NCBI RefSeq assembly: GCF_031458255.1 | Contig: NZ_JAVDYC010000001.1 | Location: 3,047,001-3,111,000 of the forward strand | DNA: 64,000 nt | Direction: 5' to 3' | Origin: Catenuloplanes niger | GTDB taxonomy: Bacteria; Actinomycetota; Actinomycetes; Mycobacteriales; Micromonosporaceae | In this document: positions 1-8,048 of the stretch, piece after piece | How the letters are laid out: each line of letters opens with the position of its first letter | Position numbering within the stretch: position 1 is the stretch's first letter | Notes under the pieces: generated by a model | Database searches by the model: none | Seen by the model: the letters and a program-made list of their open reading frames with translations, nothing else | What the model was told of the DNA's origin: nothing | Translations under genes and position numbers: made by a program

Positions 1-621
1 ACCGACGGCGCGCTGCTGAGCACGGATCGGTACCTGCGCGCCGGTCTGCCGCCGGACCTGCTGCACCGGCTCGGGCTGCCCGGCGTCCGGCTGGCCACCG
101 TGCTGGCCCGGACCGGCCACGACACCCGGCTCACGCTCGCCGGTGAGCTGGCCCGGCGCAGCGGCGTCACGGAGCTGCGGGACACCATCACCCGTGGGCT
201 GATCGCGCGCACCGAGGCGTTGAAGGCGCGGGCCACGCTGCTGGCGATCGAGTCCGTGCTGGACGGCCAGTGGACGCCGCGCACCGACGCGCTGCGCGTG
301 CGGCTCGGCCGGATCCTGGCCGAGGCGACCGAGTTCCGGGAGATGCGCCTGGTCGCCGCGCTGCCGGAACTGCCGGTGCGGTTCGCCACCGACCTGGAGG
401 CGGAGGCGCACCGGCTGGCCGGCGGCGACGGCACCGACATCCCGTCCCGCCTGGGTCTGGACGAGCCGGCCGACGCGCCCACCATGCGCCGGTACTGCGA
501 CGAGGCGCTGCTGCGCTGGCAGGTGCTCGCCGAGGGCGGCACCGCGGACCGCCACCAGCGCCGCGCCGCCGCCGTCGTGGTGGAGAGCTGCGCCGCGATC
601 CTGGACCGACTCGGCGTCTGA
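1..621 (+). CDS. C-terminal end of a dynamin-family GTPase (partial)
   Basis: The frame is open from the first base of the window, so the 5' part of the gene lies outside. About 206 residues are visible and the stop is TGA at 619-621. The segment LPPDLLHRLGLPGVRLA followed by SGVTELRDTITRGL and the helix LIARTEALKARATLLAIE resembles the C-terminal helical half of actinobacterial dynamin-like GTPases (IniA/IniC type), which act on membranes. The GTPase motifs would lie upstream and cannot be checked here. The family call is from memory of the C-terminal pattern, so it is moderate. A short intergenic region with a copy of a dispersed repeat follows. Confidence 0.5.
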   Translation, partial: TDGALLSTDRYLRAGLPPDLLHRLGLPGVRLATVLARTGHDTRLTLAGELARRSGVTELRDTITRGLIARTEALKARATLLAIESVLDGQWTPRTDALRVRLGRILAEATEFREMRLVAALPELPVRFATDLEAEAHRLAGGDGTDIPSRLGLDEPADAPTMRRYCDEALLRWQVLAEGGTADRHQRRAAAVVVESCAAILDRLGV

Positions 622-665
622 CCGCCGCGCGTCTCCGCGGCCGCTCCGCCCCCGCGGCCGGGGCC

Positions 666-681
666 ACGCCGGAAGCGGGAA
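666..681. repeat. Dispersed repeat fragment (copy 1)
   Basis: The 16-mer ACGCCGGAAGCGGGAA is the exact reverse complement of a 16-mer found at about 34013-34028 and 61649-61664. It lies in the short gap between two genes. Only this core is conserved here; the longer arms present at the other loci are not visible. Confidence 0.55.
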
Positions 682-744
682 CATGGCCGGAAACAAAGAA
701 TCGGTTCGCGCGTTCCGCCGCGGCGGGCGGTACGGTTCTGCACC

Positions 745-2313
745 ATGCGCATGGTCTTCACCGACGCACCCGAGGACGAGTTCTTCCCGGCCCGCGACCG
801 GCTGGTGGACGCGTTCGAGCGATGGGCGCGCCGTGCGCGCCGCGACGTCGATCCGTTCATGGCCGAGGTGCTCGTCGAGCAGCGGTGGAGCGTCGGCGAC
901 GGCCGGCTGGGGCGGTGGCAGCCGGCCGACCTGCGGTTCGCGCTGCTCGAGTACTTTCCGCGCGGCGTCACCACCCGCGAGTGGTCGGCGACGATCCCCA
1001 CGCTGCACGCGTTCGTGGACTTCCTGTTCGAGGCGGACCTGGCGGACGCGAAGTGCGCGGACGCGACCGTGCTGCACACCGCGCTGGACCGGCTCGCCGG
1101 GGAGTACGACGCCGCGATGGCCGACGAGACCCGGTTCGGCCCGGCCAAGTTCTGGTCGATGCGCATGCTCGACGCGGGCATCAACATCGACGACCACGAG
1201 GCGATGCACGCGTTCATCGCGGACGTGCAGGCCGGCAAGGTCCCCTACGACGAGGCCGTGCTCGCGAAGGTGGTGCAGAACCAGCTGACCGAGGACGACG
1301 AGGTGCCGCCCGCGCTGCCGCCGGTCGACCCGCCGGCCCGGGAGACGGTCGCGGCCGCGGCCGCCGCGTCGGTCACGCTGACCCGTCTGATCCGCTTCAC
1401 CGGATGGGTCGGTGACGGCCGCGCGCTCACCCCGAAGGGCAACCTCAAGCTCGCGGACGCGGCCGAGCTGATCGCGTTGCTGGGCCTGGCCGACGAGCTC
1501 CACCCGGTGGTCGGCGAGCGCACCTTCCGGACCATGAGCACCGAGGAGCTGTACGAGACGAACCTGCTGTTCGCGTGGGCGAAGGAGGCGCGTTTCGTCC
1601 GCGTGGTCAAGGGCCGCCTGCTGCCGGTCAAGTCGGCGGCGAAGGCACTCCGGGACCCGGTGGCGGCCGCGGAGCGCGCGTTCGAGGCGTTCTTCGGCAT
1701 CGGCCGCGCGGTGTGCCCACCGGCGTACTTCAACTCGATCGTGCCGTTCCGCGCGGACGACTTCACGTTCGCGCTGCTGATGGCGATGTACCTGGCGCAG
1801 CGCCCGATCGCGCGCGAGGAGCTGGCCGAGATCGTCGGCGGGCTCGTCGAGGAGTTCCTCGGCTTCGACCCGGACGACCACGGGTCCGCGGGCCTCGGCG
1901 CCGGCGTGCGGGTGCACGACGAGGACGTCGAGCGTCTGCTGACCCAGCTGGACCTGCTCGGCGCCGTCCGCCACGACGCGTCCCGCACGTCGCTGACCGC
2001 GCTGGGTACCGCGCTGTTCCAGGCGCACCTGCGCGGCATGAACATCGAGGTGCCCACCATCGACGACCTGCTGGACGAGACGGCCGAGGTGGTGGTGGCG
2101 CTGGCCGCGGACACGCCGTCGATCACCGCCGCGCTGCTGACCCGCTGGCGCGACCACCGCCCGGAGGCGGCCCGGGCGGAGCTGCGCGCGCTCGCCGCCC
2201 GCACGGACGATCCGGAGCACCGCGCGCTGGCCGAGGCCTACGGCGGCCGGCGGCTCGCGGGGCGGCCGCACGCGGTGTCGGTCCGGCGCCGTCCCGCGCG
2301 GCGCCGGCGCTGA
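745..2313 (+). CDS. Unknown 522-aa actinobacterial protein
   Basis: I do not recognise a characterised family. The protein is soluble and acidic, with no signal peptide, no evident membrane segment and no obvious catalytic motif. The N-terminal third is rich in aromatic residues (for example LRFALLEYFP and TLHAFVDFLFEADLAD). A flexible Pro/Ala linker near residues 190-210 separates it from a second half that looks helical, contains FTGWVGDGRALTPKGNLKLADA, and could include winged-helix-like segments. The tail is basic (RRRPARRRR). A TACGGT hexamer at 731-736 lies 8 nt before the ATG, so transcription may be nearly leaderless. Function cannot be assigned from sequence alone. Confidence 0.8.
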   Translation: MRMVFTDAPEDEFFPARDRLVDAFERWARRARRDVDPFMAEVLVEQRWSVGDGRLGRWQPADLRFALLEYFPRGVTTREWSATIPTLHAFVDFLFEADLADAKCADATVLHTALDRLAGEYDAAMADETRFGPAKFWSMRMLDAGINIDDHEAMHAFIADVQAGKVPYDEAVLAKVVQNQLTEDDEVPPALPPVDPPARETVAAAAAASVTLTRLIRFTGWVGDGRALTPKGNLKLADAAELIALLGLADELHPVVGERTFRTMSTEELYETNLLFAWAKEARFVRVVKGRLLPVKSAAKALRDPVAAAERAFEAFFGIGRAVCPPAYFNSIVPFRADDFTFALLMAMYLAQRPIAREELAEIVGGLVEEFLGFDPDDHGSAGLGAGVRVHDEDVERLLTQLDLLGAVRHDASRTSLTALGTALFQAHLRGMNIEVPTIDDLLDETAEVVVALAADTPSITAALLTRWRDHRPEAARAELRALAARTDDPEHRALAEAYGGRRLAGRPHAVSVRRRPARRRR

Positions 2314-2331
2314 TTTTTTCCGCCGAACCGC

Positions 2332-2358
2332 TTGGCACTCGCCGGGGAGGAGTGCTAG
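2332..2358. promoter_or_regulatory. CIRCE-type operator upstream of hsp20
   Basis: TTGGCACTC, a 9-nt spacer, then GAGTGCTAG match the CIRCE consensus (TTAGCACTC-N9-GAGTGCTAA) with one difference in each arm and exact spacing. CIRCE is bound by the HrcA repressor. It lies about 116 nt before the Hsp20 start codon, so HrcA-type heat-shock control of this gene is the natural reading. Confidence 0.85.
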
Positions 2359-2474
2359 AAAAATATACGTAGCCGCTGCCCAGGGCAGTGAGCTCCTCGG
2401 CAGAATTGGTTGTTAGCCGAGCGCCACACGCCTCGCCGGAAGGCCCGGCGGGCGACCTCGAGGAGGTGGGTACC

Positions 2475-2921
2475 GTGGTGCTGACTTTCGATCCTTTCCG
2501 CGAGTTCGACCGCATGGCCGGTCAGATGTTCGGCGGTGGCACCGCGATGGCGATGCCGATGGACCTGTACCGCTCCGGTGACCACTTCGTCCTGCACTGC
2601 GACCTGGCCGGCATCGACCCCGGCTCCGTGCAGGTGGACGTGGACGGGCGCGTGCTCACGATCCGCGCCGAGCGGTCCCCGCGCACGGATGCCGACGTCC
2701 AGTGGCTCCGGCGCGAGCGCGCCACCGGCACGTTCGAGCGTCGCCTCTCGCTCGGTGACGGCCTCGACCTGGACCGCATCGCCGCCACCTGGCAGGACGG
2801 CGTGCTGACGCTGACCATCCCGGTCGCGGAGACGGCCAAGCCGCGCCGCATCGAGATCAACACCGGCGGCCAGGTGATCGAGGGTTCGTCGAAGAAGACC
2901 GCGGCGATCACCCGTTCCTGA
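2475..2921 (+). CDS. Hsp20/alpha-crystallin small heat-shock protein
   Basis: A 148-aa ATP-independent chaperone that would hold unfolding proteins under heat stress in the cytoplasm. The protein starts FDPFREFDRM, and the alpha-crystallin domain spans roughly residues 25-125. It includes MDLYRSGDHFVLHCDLAG, the VDVDGRVLTIRAER strand and the WQDGVLTLTIP segment typical of the conserved G-V-L-T-L-x-I/L-P motif. GTG 2475 is chosen because a strong GAGGAGGT site lies 7 nt upstream; GTG 2478 is an alternative. A longer in-frame ORF from 2388 lacks such a site. The upstream CIRCE element predicts HrcA repression. A strong hairpin terminates it before the convergent SIP gene. Confidence 0.9.
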   Translation: MVLTFDPFREFDRMAGQMFGGGTAMAMPMDLYRSGDHFVLHCDLAGIDPGSVQVDVDGRVLTIRAERSPRTDADVQWLRRERATGTFERRLSLGDGLDLDRIAATWQDGVLTLTIPVAETAKPRRIEINTGGQVIEGSSKKTAAITRS

Positions 2922-2937
2922 CCACACCACACATCGA

Positions 2938-2964
2938 CGAAGGCCCGCGGTGCGCGGGCCTTCG
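2938..2964. terminator. Hairpin between convergent hsp20 and SIP genes
   Basis: Perfect 12-bp stem (CGAAGGCCCGCG / CGCGGGCCTTCG) with a 3-nt loop, 17 nt after the hsp20 stop and directly before the end of the SIP gene. It would serve as a terminator for both strands. Confidence 0.8.
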
Positions 2965-2972
2965 CGCAGTCC

Positions 2973-3784
2973 TCACCGGGCGGCGTGCCCCTGCCGCCAG
3001 TAGCCGACGAAGTCGACGTGGGCCTTGGGCAGACCGCGGTCCTCGACCAGGTGCCGGCGCCCGCCGGTGGCCAGTGTGGACTCGCCGACCAGGTAGGCGT
3101 AGCCGGGACCGTCCGGCAGCACCTGCTCGCGCAGCACGTCCAACGCCAGGCGGCGGGCACGCCGTGGCCGTCGCGGGCGATCCAGCGCAGCGTGACGCCG
3201 TCCGGCACCGGGAAGTCCTGCGCGTCCGCGGCCGACGGGATCTCCACCAGCGCGAGGCCACGGGCGCCGGCCGGCAGCGACCGGCAGATGCCGGCGACCG
3301 CGGGCAGGCCGGTCTCGTCCGCGACCAGCAGCGTCCAGTCGTGCTCGTGCCGCGGGTGGTAGCCGACACCCTGGTCCAGCAGGCCGACGCGCTGCCCCGG
3401 CACCGCGTTCCGGGCGAAGTCCGCGGCCGGGCCACAGCTGCCGTCCGGCTCGGTGTGCATCACGAAATCCACGTCCAGCCGGTACGGGTCGGCGTTGCGG
3501 ACCGTGTAGCAGCGCACATAGGGGCGTTTCGCCCGCGGCGTGGCCAGGTACTGCGCGTACCAGAGCGCGGACGTGCGGGTCGGCAGCTTCAGCGTCTCCT
3601 GCCCGGGCCGCGGCAGGAACAACCGGAACCACTGGTCGAAGCCCTGATAGGTGAACCGGTTGAGCCCGTCACCGCCGAACGAGACCCGCATCATGTTCGG
3701 CGAGACCTGTTCCCGGCCGAGCACGTCGAGCATGAGCACGTGCGGGTCGACCGGCTTACGGACCTTGAACCGCGCCGCGCTCAT
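2973..3784 (-). pseudogene. Siderophore-interacting protein, frameshifted
   Basis: FAD-binding ferric-siderophore reductase family (SIP), which reduces Fe(III)-siderophore in the cytoplasm. The N-terminal part (about residues 1-211) includes RPYVRCYTVRNADP (FAD-binding R-x-Y-T/S-x-R), HTEPDGSCGPAADFA and LLVADETGLPAVAGI. It is in one frame and begins at ATG 3784 behind a GAAGGGGG site. The C-terminal part (LALDVLREQVLPDG, YLVGESTLATGGRRHL, HVDFVGYWRQGHAAR) is in another frame ending at 2973. The switch is near 3150, in a GC run; adding one base there would restore a normal-length protein of about 270 aa. As written, translation would run on antisense to hsp20. It may be a genuine lesion or a base-calling error. 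It is the last gene of the ECF operon, 46 nt after the S component. Confidence 0.75.
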
Positions 3785-3830
3785 GCGGAGCCCCCTTCTC
3801 GCCGCGGTGGCGTCGTGCCGTCGGCCCCAC

Positions 3831-4373
3831 TCACCGGCCGGCCACCGCGATCCCACGGGCGACGCCGGTCGCGGCCAGGCGGCGGGCGACGACCAGGCCC
3901 AGCCAGGTGAAGACGACCGCGCTCGCGGCCATCAGCGCGAAGAACACGGCCTGCACCGGCACGGCCATGTCGTCGATGTCGAAGAACGCGTAGGCGGAGA
4001 TCGCGTACCAGGTCTCGAACGCCAGCGCGGTGACGTAGAACAGCCACGGCCGCCAGATCCGGTACAGCGTGACCAGGAAGCCCAGTTCCAGTGCGACGCC
4101 GACCATCAGGTTCGTGACGATCGCGGTCGGGCCGGCCGGCGTCGGGATGTTGATGATCCCGGCGATCAGCATGGTCAGCACGCCCGCGCCCGGCCGGCGC
4201 AGCACCGCGAGCGCGACGACCGGGCCGACCAGCCACAGGCCGACCATCGCGGCGTAGACCATCGGCAGCGCCGCGGAGATCGCCGCGGCCGCGAAGTTGG
4301 CCGGCAGCAACAGGATGCCGGTGGCCGCGCCGATCGCGGCACAGGCCATCAGGAACCGGGTGGTCAGTCTCAT
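3831..4373 (-). CDS. ECF transporter S component (YkoE-like membrane protein)
   Basis: A 180-aa integral membrane protein with five or six hydrophobic helices. It contains the segments VALAVLRRPGAGVLTMLIAGI and TAIVTNLMVGVALELGFL, which resemble the YkoE-type substrate-binding (S) subunit of energy-coupling-factor transporters. Its ATG overlaps the stop of the T component (ATGA), indicating translational coupling. In B. subtilis YkoE belongs to a thiamine-precursor transporter. Here there is no TPP riboswitch and a siderophore-interacting protein lies just downstream, so an iron- or metal-related substrate is possible but unproven. Confidence 0.65.
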   Translation of the reverse strand: MRLTTRFLMACAAIGAATGILLLPANFAAAAISAALPMVYAAMVGLWLVGPVVALAVLRRPGAGVLTMLIAGIINIPTPAGPTAIVTNLMVGVALELGFLVTLYRIWRPWLFYVTALAFETWYAISAYAFFDIDDMAVPVQAVFFALMAASAVVFTWLGLVVARRLAATGVARGIAVAGR

Positions 4374-5146
4374 CGGAGCACTCCAGGAAGGATCGCGAGG
4401 GTGAGGAACACGGCGGTGAGCGCGGCATCGCGGGGGCGCAGCGGGACGCGGTGCCGTTCGGTGCGGGTGCGGTGCGCGCCGAAGCCGCGCGTCTCCATCG
4501 CCAGCGACACCCGGTCGCCGTGCCGGATGCCGCCGGCCAGCAGCGGGACGGCGTAGCCGCCGTACCGGCGCGCGGCCGCGAGCGGTCCCCGGCCGCCGGT
4601 CACGCCACGCACCCGGTGCGCCAGACGGATGATCTCCAGGTCGGTACGGAACCGGGGCACGAAGCGCATCGCGGCGAGCCCGGCGTAGCCGATCCGGTAC
4701 GGCACCCGCAGGTGGCTGATCATGGAGCGGACCAGGTCGGGCGCGTGCGTGGTCAGGCCGGCGACCAGCGCGAGCAGCATCACCGCGGTGACCCGCAGCC
4801 CGGTCGACGCGCCGGTCAGCAACGCGCCGGACCAGAGCGTCCACGGCCCGGCCGTCAGCAGCGGCACGGTGTCGTCGACCAGCGCCGGATCGGTCCAGAC
4901 GCCGAACGACACGGTCATGACCGCGACCAGCGCCGGCGCCCCGATCAAAACCCTCGCGACGGTACGGCCGGGAAGGCGCGCGCCGAGCAGCAGCAGGAGC
5001 AGCGCGACCGCACCGACGATCAGCGGCGTCCACAGGTCCCGCGACCCGATCGTGACCACCATGGCCGGGACCGGCGCCAGCACCTTGACGACGGGGTTGT
5101 AGGTGCGCAGGTCCAGCACGCCCACCGGGCCCCCGGCGGCGGTCAC
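4370..5146 (-). CDS. ECF transporter T component (EcfT/CbiQ family)
   Basis: A 258-aa membrane protein of the EcfT/CbiQ family, which couples ATPase motion to the S subunit. Several hydrophobic helices occur in the first 150 residues (VVTIGSRDLWTPLIVG, VALLLLLLGARLPG, MLLALVAGLTTHAPDL). They are followed by the cytoplasmic coupling region: LAAMRFVPRFRTDLEIIRLAHRVRG, and SLAMETRGFG with the A-R-G like motif family. The GTG start at 5146 overlaps the stop of the original ATPase frame (GTGA). That supports this start and shows the ATPase remnant frame is the native one. Because of the lesion upstream, the ATPase first-domain frame also reads in frame into this gene. Confidence 0.85.
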   Translation of the reverse strand: MTAAGGPVGVLDLRTYNPVVKVLAPVPAMVVTIGSRDLWTPLIVGAVALLLLLLGARLPGRTVARVLIGAPALVAVMTVSFGVWTDPALVDDTVPLLTAGPWTLWSGALLTGASTGLRVTAVMLLALVAGLTTHAPDLVRSMISHLRVPYRIGYAGLAAMRFVPRFRTDLEIIRLAHRVRGVTGGRGPLAAARRYGGYAVPLLAGGIRHGDRVSLAMETRGFGAHRTRTERHRVPLRPRDAALTAVFLTLAILPGVLR

Positions 5147-6280
5147 GCGACGGTCCCGGTCCGGTGCACGACCGCGGCCGGTGCCGCGAGGCCGGCCGAT
5201 GCCGCGAGGCCGGGCGGCGCCGATGGTCCGGGCGGCGCCGCGGGCGGCAGGTCGATGAGGCGGGTGATGCCGTGCCAGTGCGGGTGGCGGGTCAGCGCGC
5301 GGGCGGCCAGCGCGAGCGGCGGGCGCAGGCCGGCACGGTGCAGCAACCCGGTGTCCGCGAAGACCGCCGCGGGCGGCGCGTCCGCGATGATCTCGCCGGC
5401 GTCGAGGACCAGCACGCGGGTGGCGTGCTCGGCGACCAGGTGCATGTCGTGACTGACCACGACGATCGTGGTGCCGTCCCGGTGCAGGCCGGCGAGCAGG
5501 TCGAGCAGTGACGCCGAGCCGGAGCAGCTCGTCGACGTGCGCGGTGATCGTCTCGCGGGCCGGCCCGTCGCGCACCACGCGGCCGTCCCGGTCGAGCACG
5601 ATGACGCGGTCGCAGAGGGTGATCGCCGCGTCCAGATCGTGTTCGACCAGCAGGATCGTGCGGTCCCGGTCCGCGACGACCGCTCGCAGCGCGTCGAGGA
5701 CCTCCTCCGCACCGGCCGGGTCGAGGTTCGCCGTCGGCTCGTCCAGGACCAGCACGGGGGTACGCAGCGCGAGCGCGCAGGCGATCGCCAGCCGCTGCCG
5801 CCCACCGCCGGACAGCCGCGCCGGATCGTCGCCGCGCCGTTCCCACAGCCCGACCCGGCGCAGCGCGTCCTCCGCCCGGGCCAGCACCTCGGCGGGCGGG
5901 ACCAGCAGGTTCTCCGGGCCGAAGCAGACCTCGTCCAGCACCGTCCCGGTCACGACCTGCGCGTCCGGGTCCTGGAAGACCATCGCCACGTGCGCCGCCA
6001 GGCGCGGCACCGTGCTCTGCCGGGTGTCGGCGCCGCGGACCTGCACCGTCCCGTCCAGCCGCGCGCCGACGACGTGCGGGATCAGCCCGTCGACGGTCAG
6101 CGTGAGCGTCGACTTGCCGCACCCGGACGGTCCGAGCAGGAGCACGACCTCGCCGGCCGTGATCCGCGCCGAGACGTCCCGTGGGCGGGCCGGGCCGAGG
6201 CTGACCGTGTCGTCGTCGCCATAGATCTCATGGCGCACGGACACGGTGGAGAGTCGCACCAGCTCCTCGGCCTCGGACAT
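5143..6280 (-). pseudogene. ECF transporter ATPase with internal deletion (two-domain ABC protein collapsed to 1.3 domains)
   Basis: The first ABC domain is complete (about residues 1-250): Walker A GPSGCGKST, Q-loop VFQDPDAQ, signature LSGGGRQR, Walker B VLVLDEPTANLDP and H-loop LLVEHDLD. Directly after DELLRLG (near 5512) the sequence changes frame. It continues with only the end of a second ABC domain: SLLDLLAGLHRDG, then TTIVVVSHDMHLV with an H-loop, and the C-terminal tail to TGA 5143. Walker A, Q-loop, signature and Walker B of domain 2 are missing, so roughly 600 nt appear lost together with the frame. Read literally from ATG 6280, the first domain continues through about 110 out-of-frame residues and fuses in frame to the T component. 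The transporter is probably inactive unless another ATPase substitutes or the assembly collapsed here. Confidence 0.75.
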
Positions 6281-6474
6281 GGCCTTAGGATGCACACCTA
6301 ACTTCGGGCGAGCCACCCGTCTAGATCATCGATTCCGTCCGTCGGGCCGATTGCTTTCGGGACATGTTTCCCGCCGCCCGGCGCATCGACGGTCCGAACC
6401 CCTCGTCACCGCCAGCCCGAATAGACGTTCGCGGATATTGACGGCCTTCGGATTATCCGTAAACTCTCTTAACA

Positions 6475-6486
6475 GAGAGCGCTCTC
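6475..6486. promoter_or_regulatory. AGCGCT palindrome (LacI-type operator candidate)
   Basis: GAGAGCGCTCTC is a perfect 12-bp palindrome 28 nt before the protease start codon. Its AGCGCT core and flanks resemble the 14-bp operators bound by LacI-family sugar regulators of actinomycetes (CebR type, TGGGAGCGCTCCCA). That regulator identity is inference. Confidence 0.55.
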
Positions 6487-6513
6487 ATCACCCCGCGATC
6501 CGGAGGTATGGAG

Positions 6514-8010
6514 ATGAAACGGAAGCTGAGTGCGCTCCTGAGCCTGGTCCTCGGCAGTGGCCTGTTCGCCGCGCTGCCCGCGCCCGCGTCGGCCACCGCC
6601 GCGCTCGGCCTCTCGCCCGGCCAGGCCGACGCGATGCGGCGGGACCTGCGCATCGACGGCGCGCAACTGGCCGCGCGCCTGGTCACCGAGGCCGCGGCGC
6701 CACCGATCGAACGCCGCCTGCAGAGCACGCTGGGCGGCGACTACGCGGGCACGTGGATCGCGGCGGACGGCCGGACCGTGATGGCCGGCATCACCGACCC
6801 GGCACGGGCCGCGACGGTCCGCGCGGCCGGGGCCACACCGGCGGTGGTCGCCCGCAGCCTCGCGACGCTGGAGTCGCTGGCCGCGACGCTGGACCGGCAC
6901 GCGTCCGCCGCCGGGACCGGCGTCCACTCCTGGTACGTCGACCCGGTCACCAACACGGTGACGATCAAGGCCGCCTCCGGCGCGGCGGCCACCGCGTTCG
7001 CCCGCACCGCCGGCCTGCCGCTCGACGCGGTCACCGCCGTGCGCGCGGACGCGTTCACCCCCGTCTACGACATCCGCGGCGGCGACCAGTACACCATCAA
7101 CAACAGCGTGCTCTGCTCCGTCGGCTTCGCGGTCGCCGGCGGCTTCGTCACCGCCGGGCACTGCGGCGGCGTCGGCGCGACCACCACCGGCAGCGGCGCC
7201 GCGCAGGGCACGTTCCGCGGCTCGTCGTTCCCCGGCGACGACCTCGCCTGGGTGCAGACGAACTCGAACTGGGTGTCCCAGCCGTGGGTGAACAACTACA
7301 ACGGCGGCGTGGCCACGGTCGCCGGCTCCACCGAGGCCGCGGTCGGCGCGTCCGTCTGCCGTTCCGGGCGGACCACCGGCTGGCGCTGCGGCACCATCAC
7401 CGGCAAGAACGTCACCGTCAACTACTCCGGTCAGCTCGTCTACGGCCTGGTCTCCAGCAGCGCGTGCGCCCAGCCCGGCGACTCCGGCGGCGCGTTCCTG
7501 TCCGGCAACCAGGCACAGGGCGTCACCTCCGGCGCGGGCGGCACCTGTGCCTCCGGCGGCACCACCGTCTACCAGCCGGTCAACGAGATCCTGTCCCGCT
7601 ACGGGCTGTCGCTGACCACCACCGGCGGCTCCGGCAACCGGCTGATCGGGCTGGCGGACAAGTGCATCGACGTGCCGAACTCCAACGCGGTCGACGGCCA
7701 GTACCTGCAGCTGTGGACCTGCAACGGCACGGGCGCGCAGAACTGGACCTGGCCCGGCGACGGCACGGTCCGCGCGCTCGGCCTGTGCATGGACGTGGCC
7801 TGGGGCTCGACCGCGAACGGCGCGGTCATCCAGCTCGCCACGTGCAGCGGCAACCCGGCCCAGCAGTGGGTGCTCAGCGGCGCCGGCGACCTGGTCAACC
7901 CGCAGGCCAACAAGTGCGTCGACGTCGTCGACTGGAACACCGCCGACGGCGCCCGCCTCATCCTCTTCGACTGCCACGGCGGCGCCAACCAGAAGTGGCG
8001 CCGCGGCTGA
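6514..8010 (+). CDS. Secreted S1-family serine protease with C-terminal ricin-type lectin domain
   Basis: A 498-aa extracellular protease. It has a Sec signal peptide (KRKLSALLSLVLGSG, cleavage after about residue 28). A propeptide of about 150 residues, alpha-lytic/streptogrisin type, follows, and then a chymotrypsin-fold domain. The catalytic triad is visible: His216 in TAGHCG, Asp in GDDLAWVQ and Ser324 in CAQPGDSGGAF. After a short linker a beta-trefoil (about 372-498) carries three QxW repeats (GAQNWTW, AQQWVL, NQKWRR), typical of carbohydrate-binding ricin B domains. ATG 6514 is preferred over ATG 6508, because GGAGG at 6502-6506 gives 7-nt spacing for the former and only 1 nt for the latter. 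The lectin domain and the AGCGCT operator suggest control by sugars and action on glycosylated or polymer-bound substrates. Confidence 0.92.
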   Translation: MKRKLSALLSLVLGSGLFAALPAPASATAALGLSPGQADAMRRDLRIDGAQLAARLVTEAAAPPIERRLQSTLGGDYAGTWIAADGRTVMAGITDPARAATVRAAGATPAVVARSLATLESLAATLDRHASAAGTGVHSWYVDPVTNTVTIKAASGAAATAFARTAGLPLDAVTAVRADAFTPVYDIRGGDQYTINNSVLCSVGFAVAGGFVTAGHCGGVGATTTGSGAAQGTFRGSSFPGDDLAWVQTNSNWVSQPWVNNYNGGVATVAGSTEAAVGASVCRSGRTTGWRCGTITGKNVTVNYSGQLVYGLVSSSACAQPGDSGGAFLSGNQAQGVTSGAGGTCASGGTTVYQPVNEILSRYGLSLTTTGGSGNRLIGLADKCIDVPNSNAVDGQYLQLWTCNGTGAQNWTWPGDGTVRALGLCMDVAWGSTANGAVIQLATCSGNPAQQWVLSGAGDLVNPQANKCVDVVDWNTADGARLILFDCHGGANQKWRRG

Positions 8011-8019
8011 CCCTCGGGC

Positions 8020-8048
8020 GAGGGCGCCGGTGCCGACCCGGCGCCCTC
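8020..8048. terminator. Hairpin terminator between convergent genes
   Basis: Perfect 11-bp stem GAGGGCGCCGG / CCGGCGCCCTC with a 7-nt loop, starting 9 nt after the protease stop and overlapping the stop of the convergent gene. Confidence 0.8.

Noticed and set aside
6281-6480. TPP riboswitch upstream of the YkoE-type ECF operon
   Set aside because: The region has no CTGAGA/CTGATG motif or matching paired segments on the minus strand.
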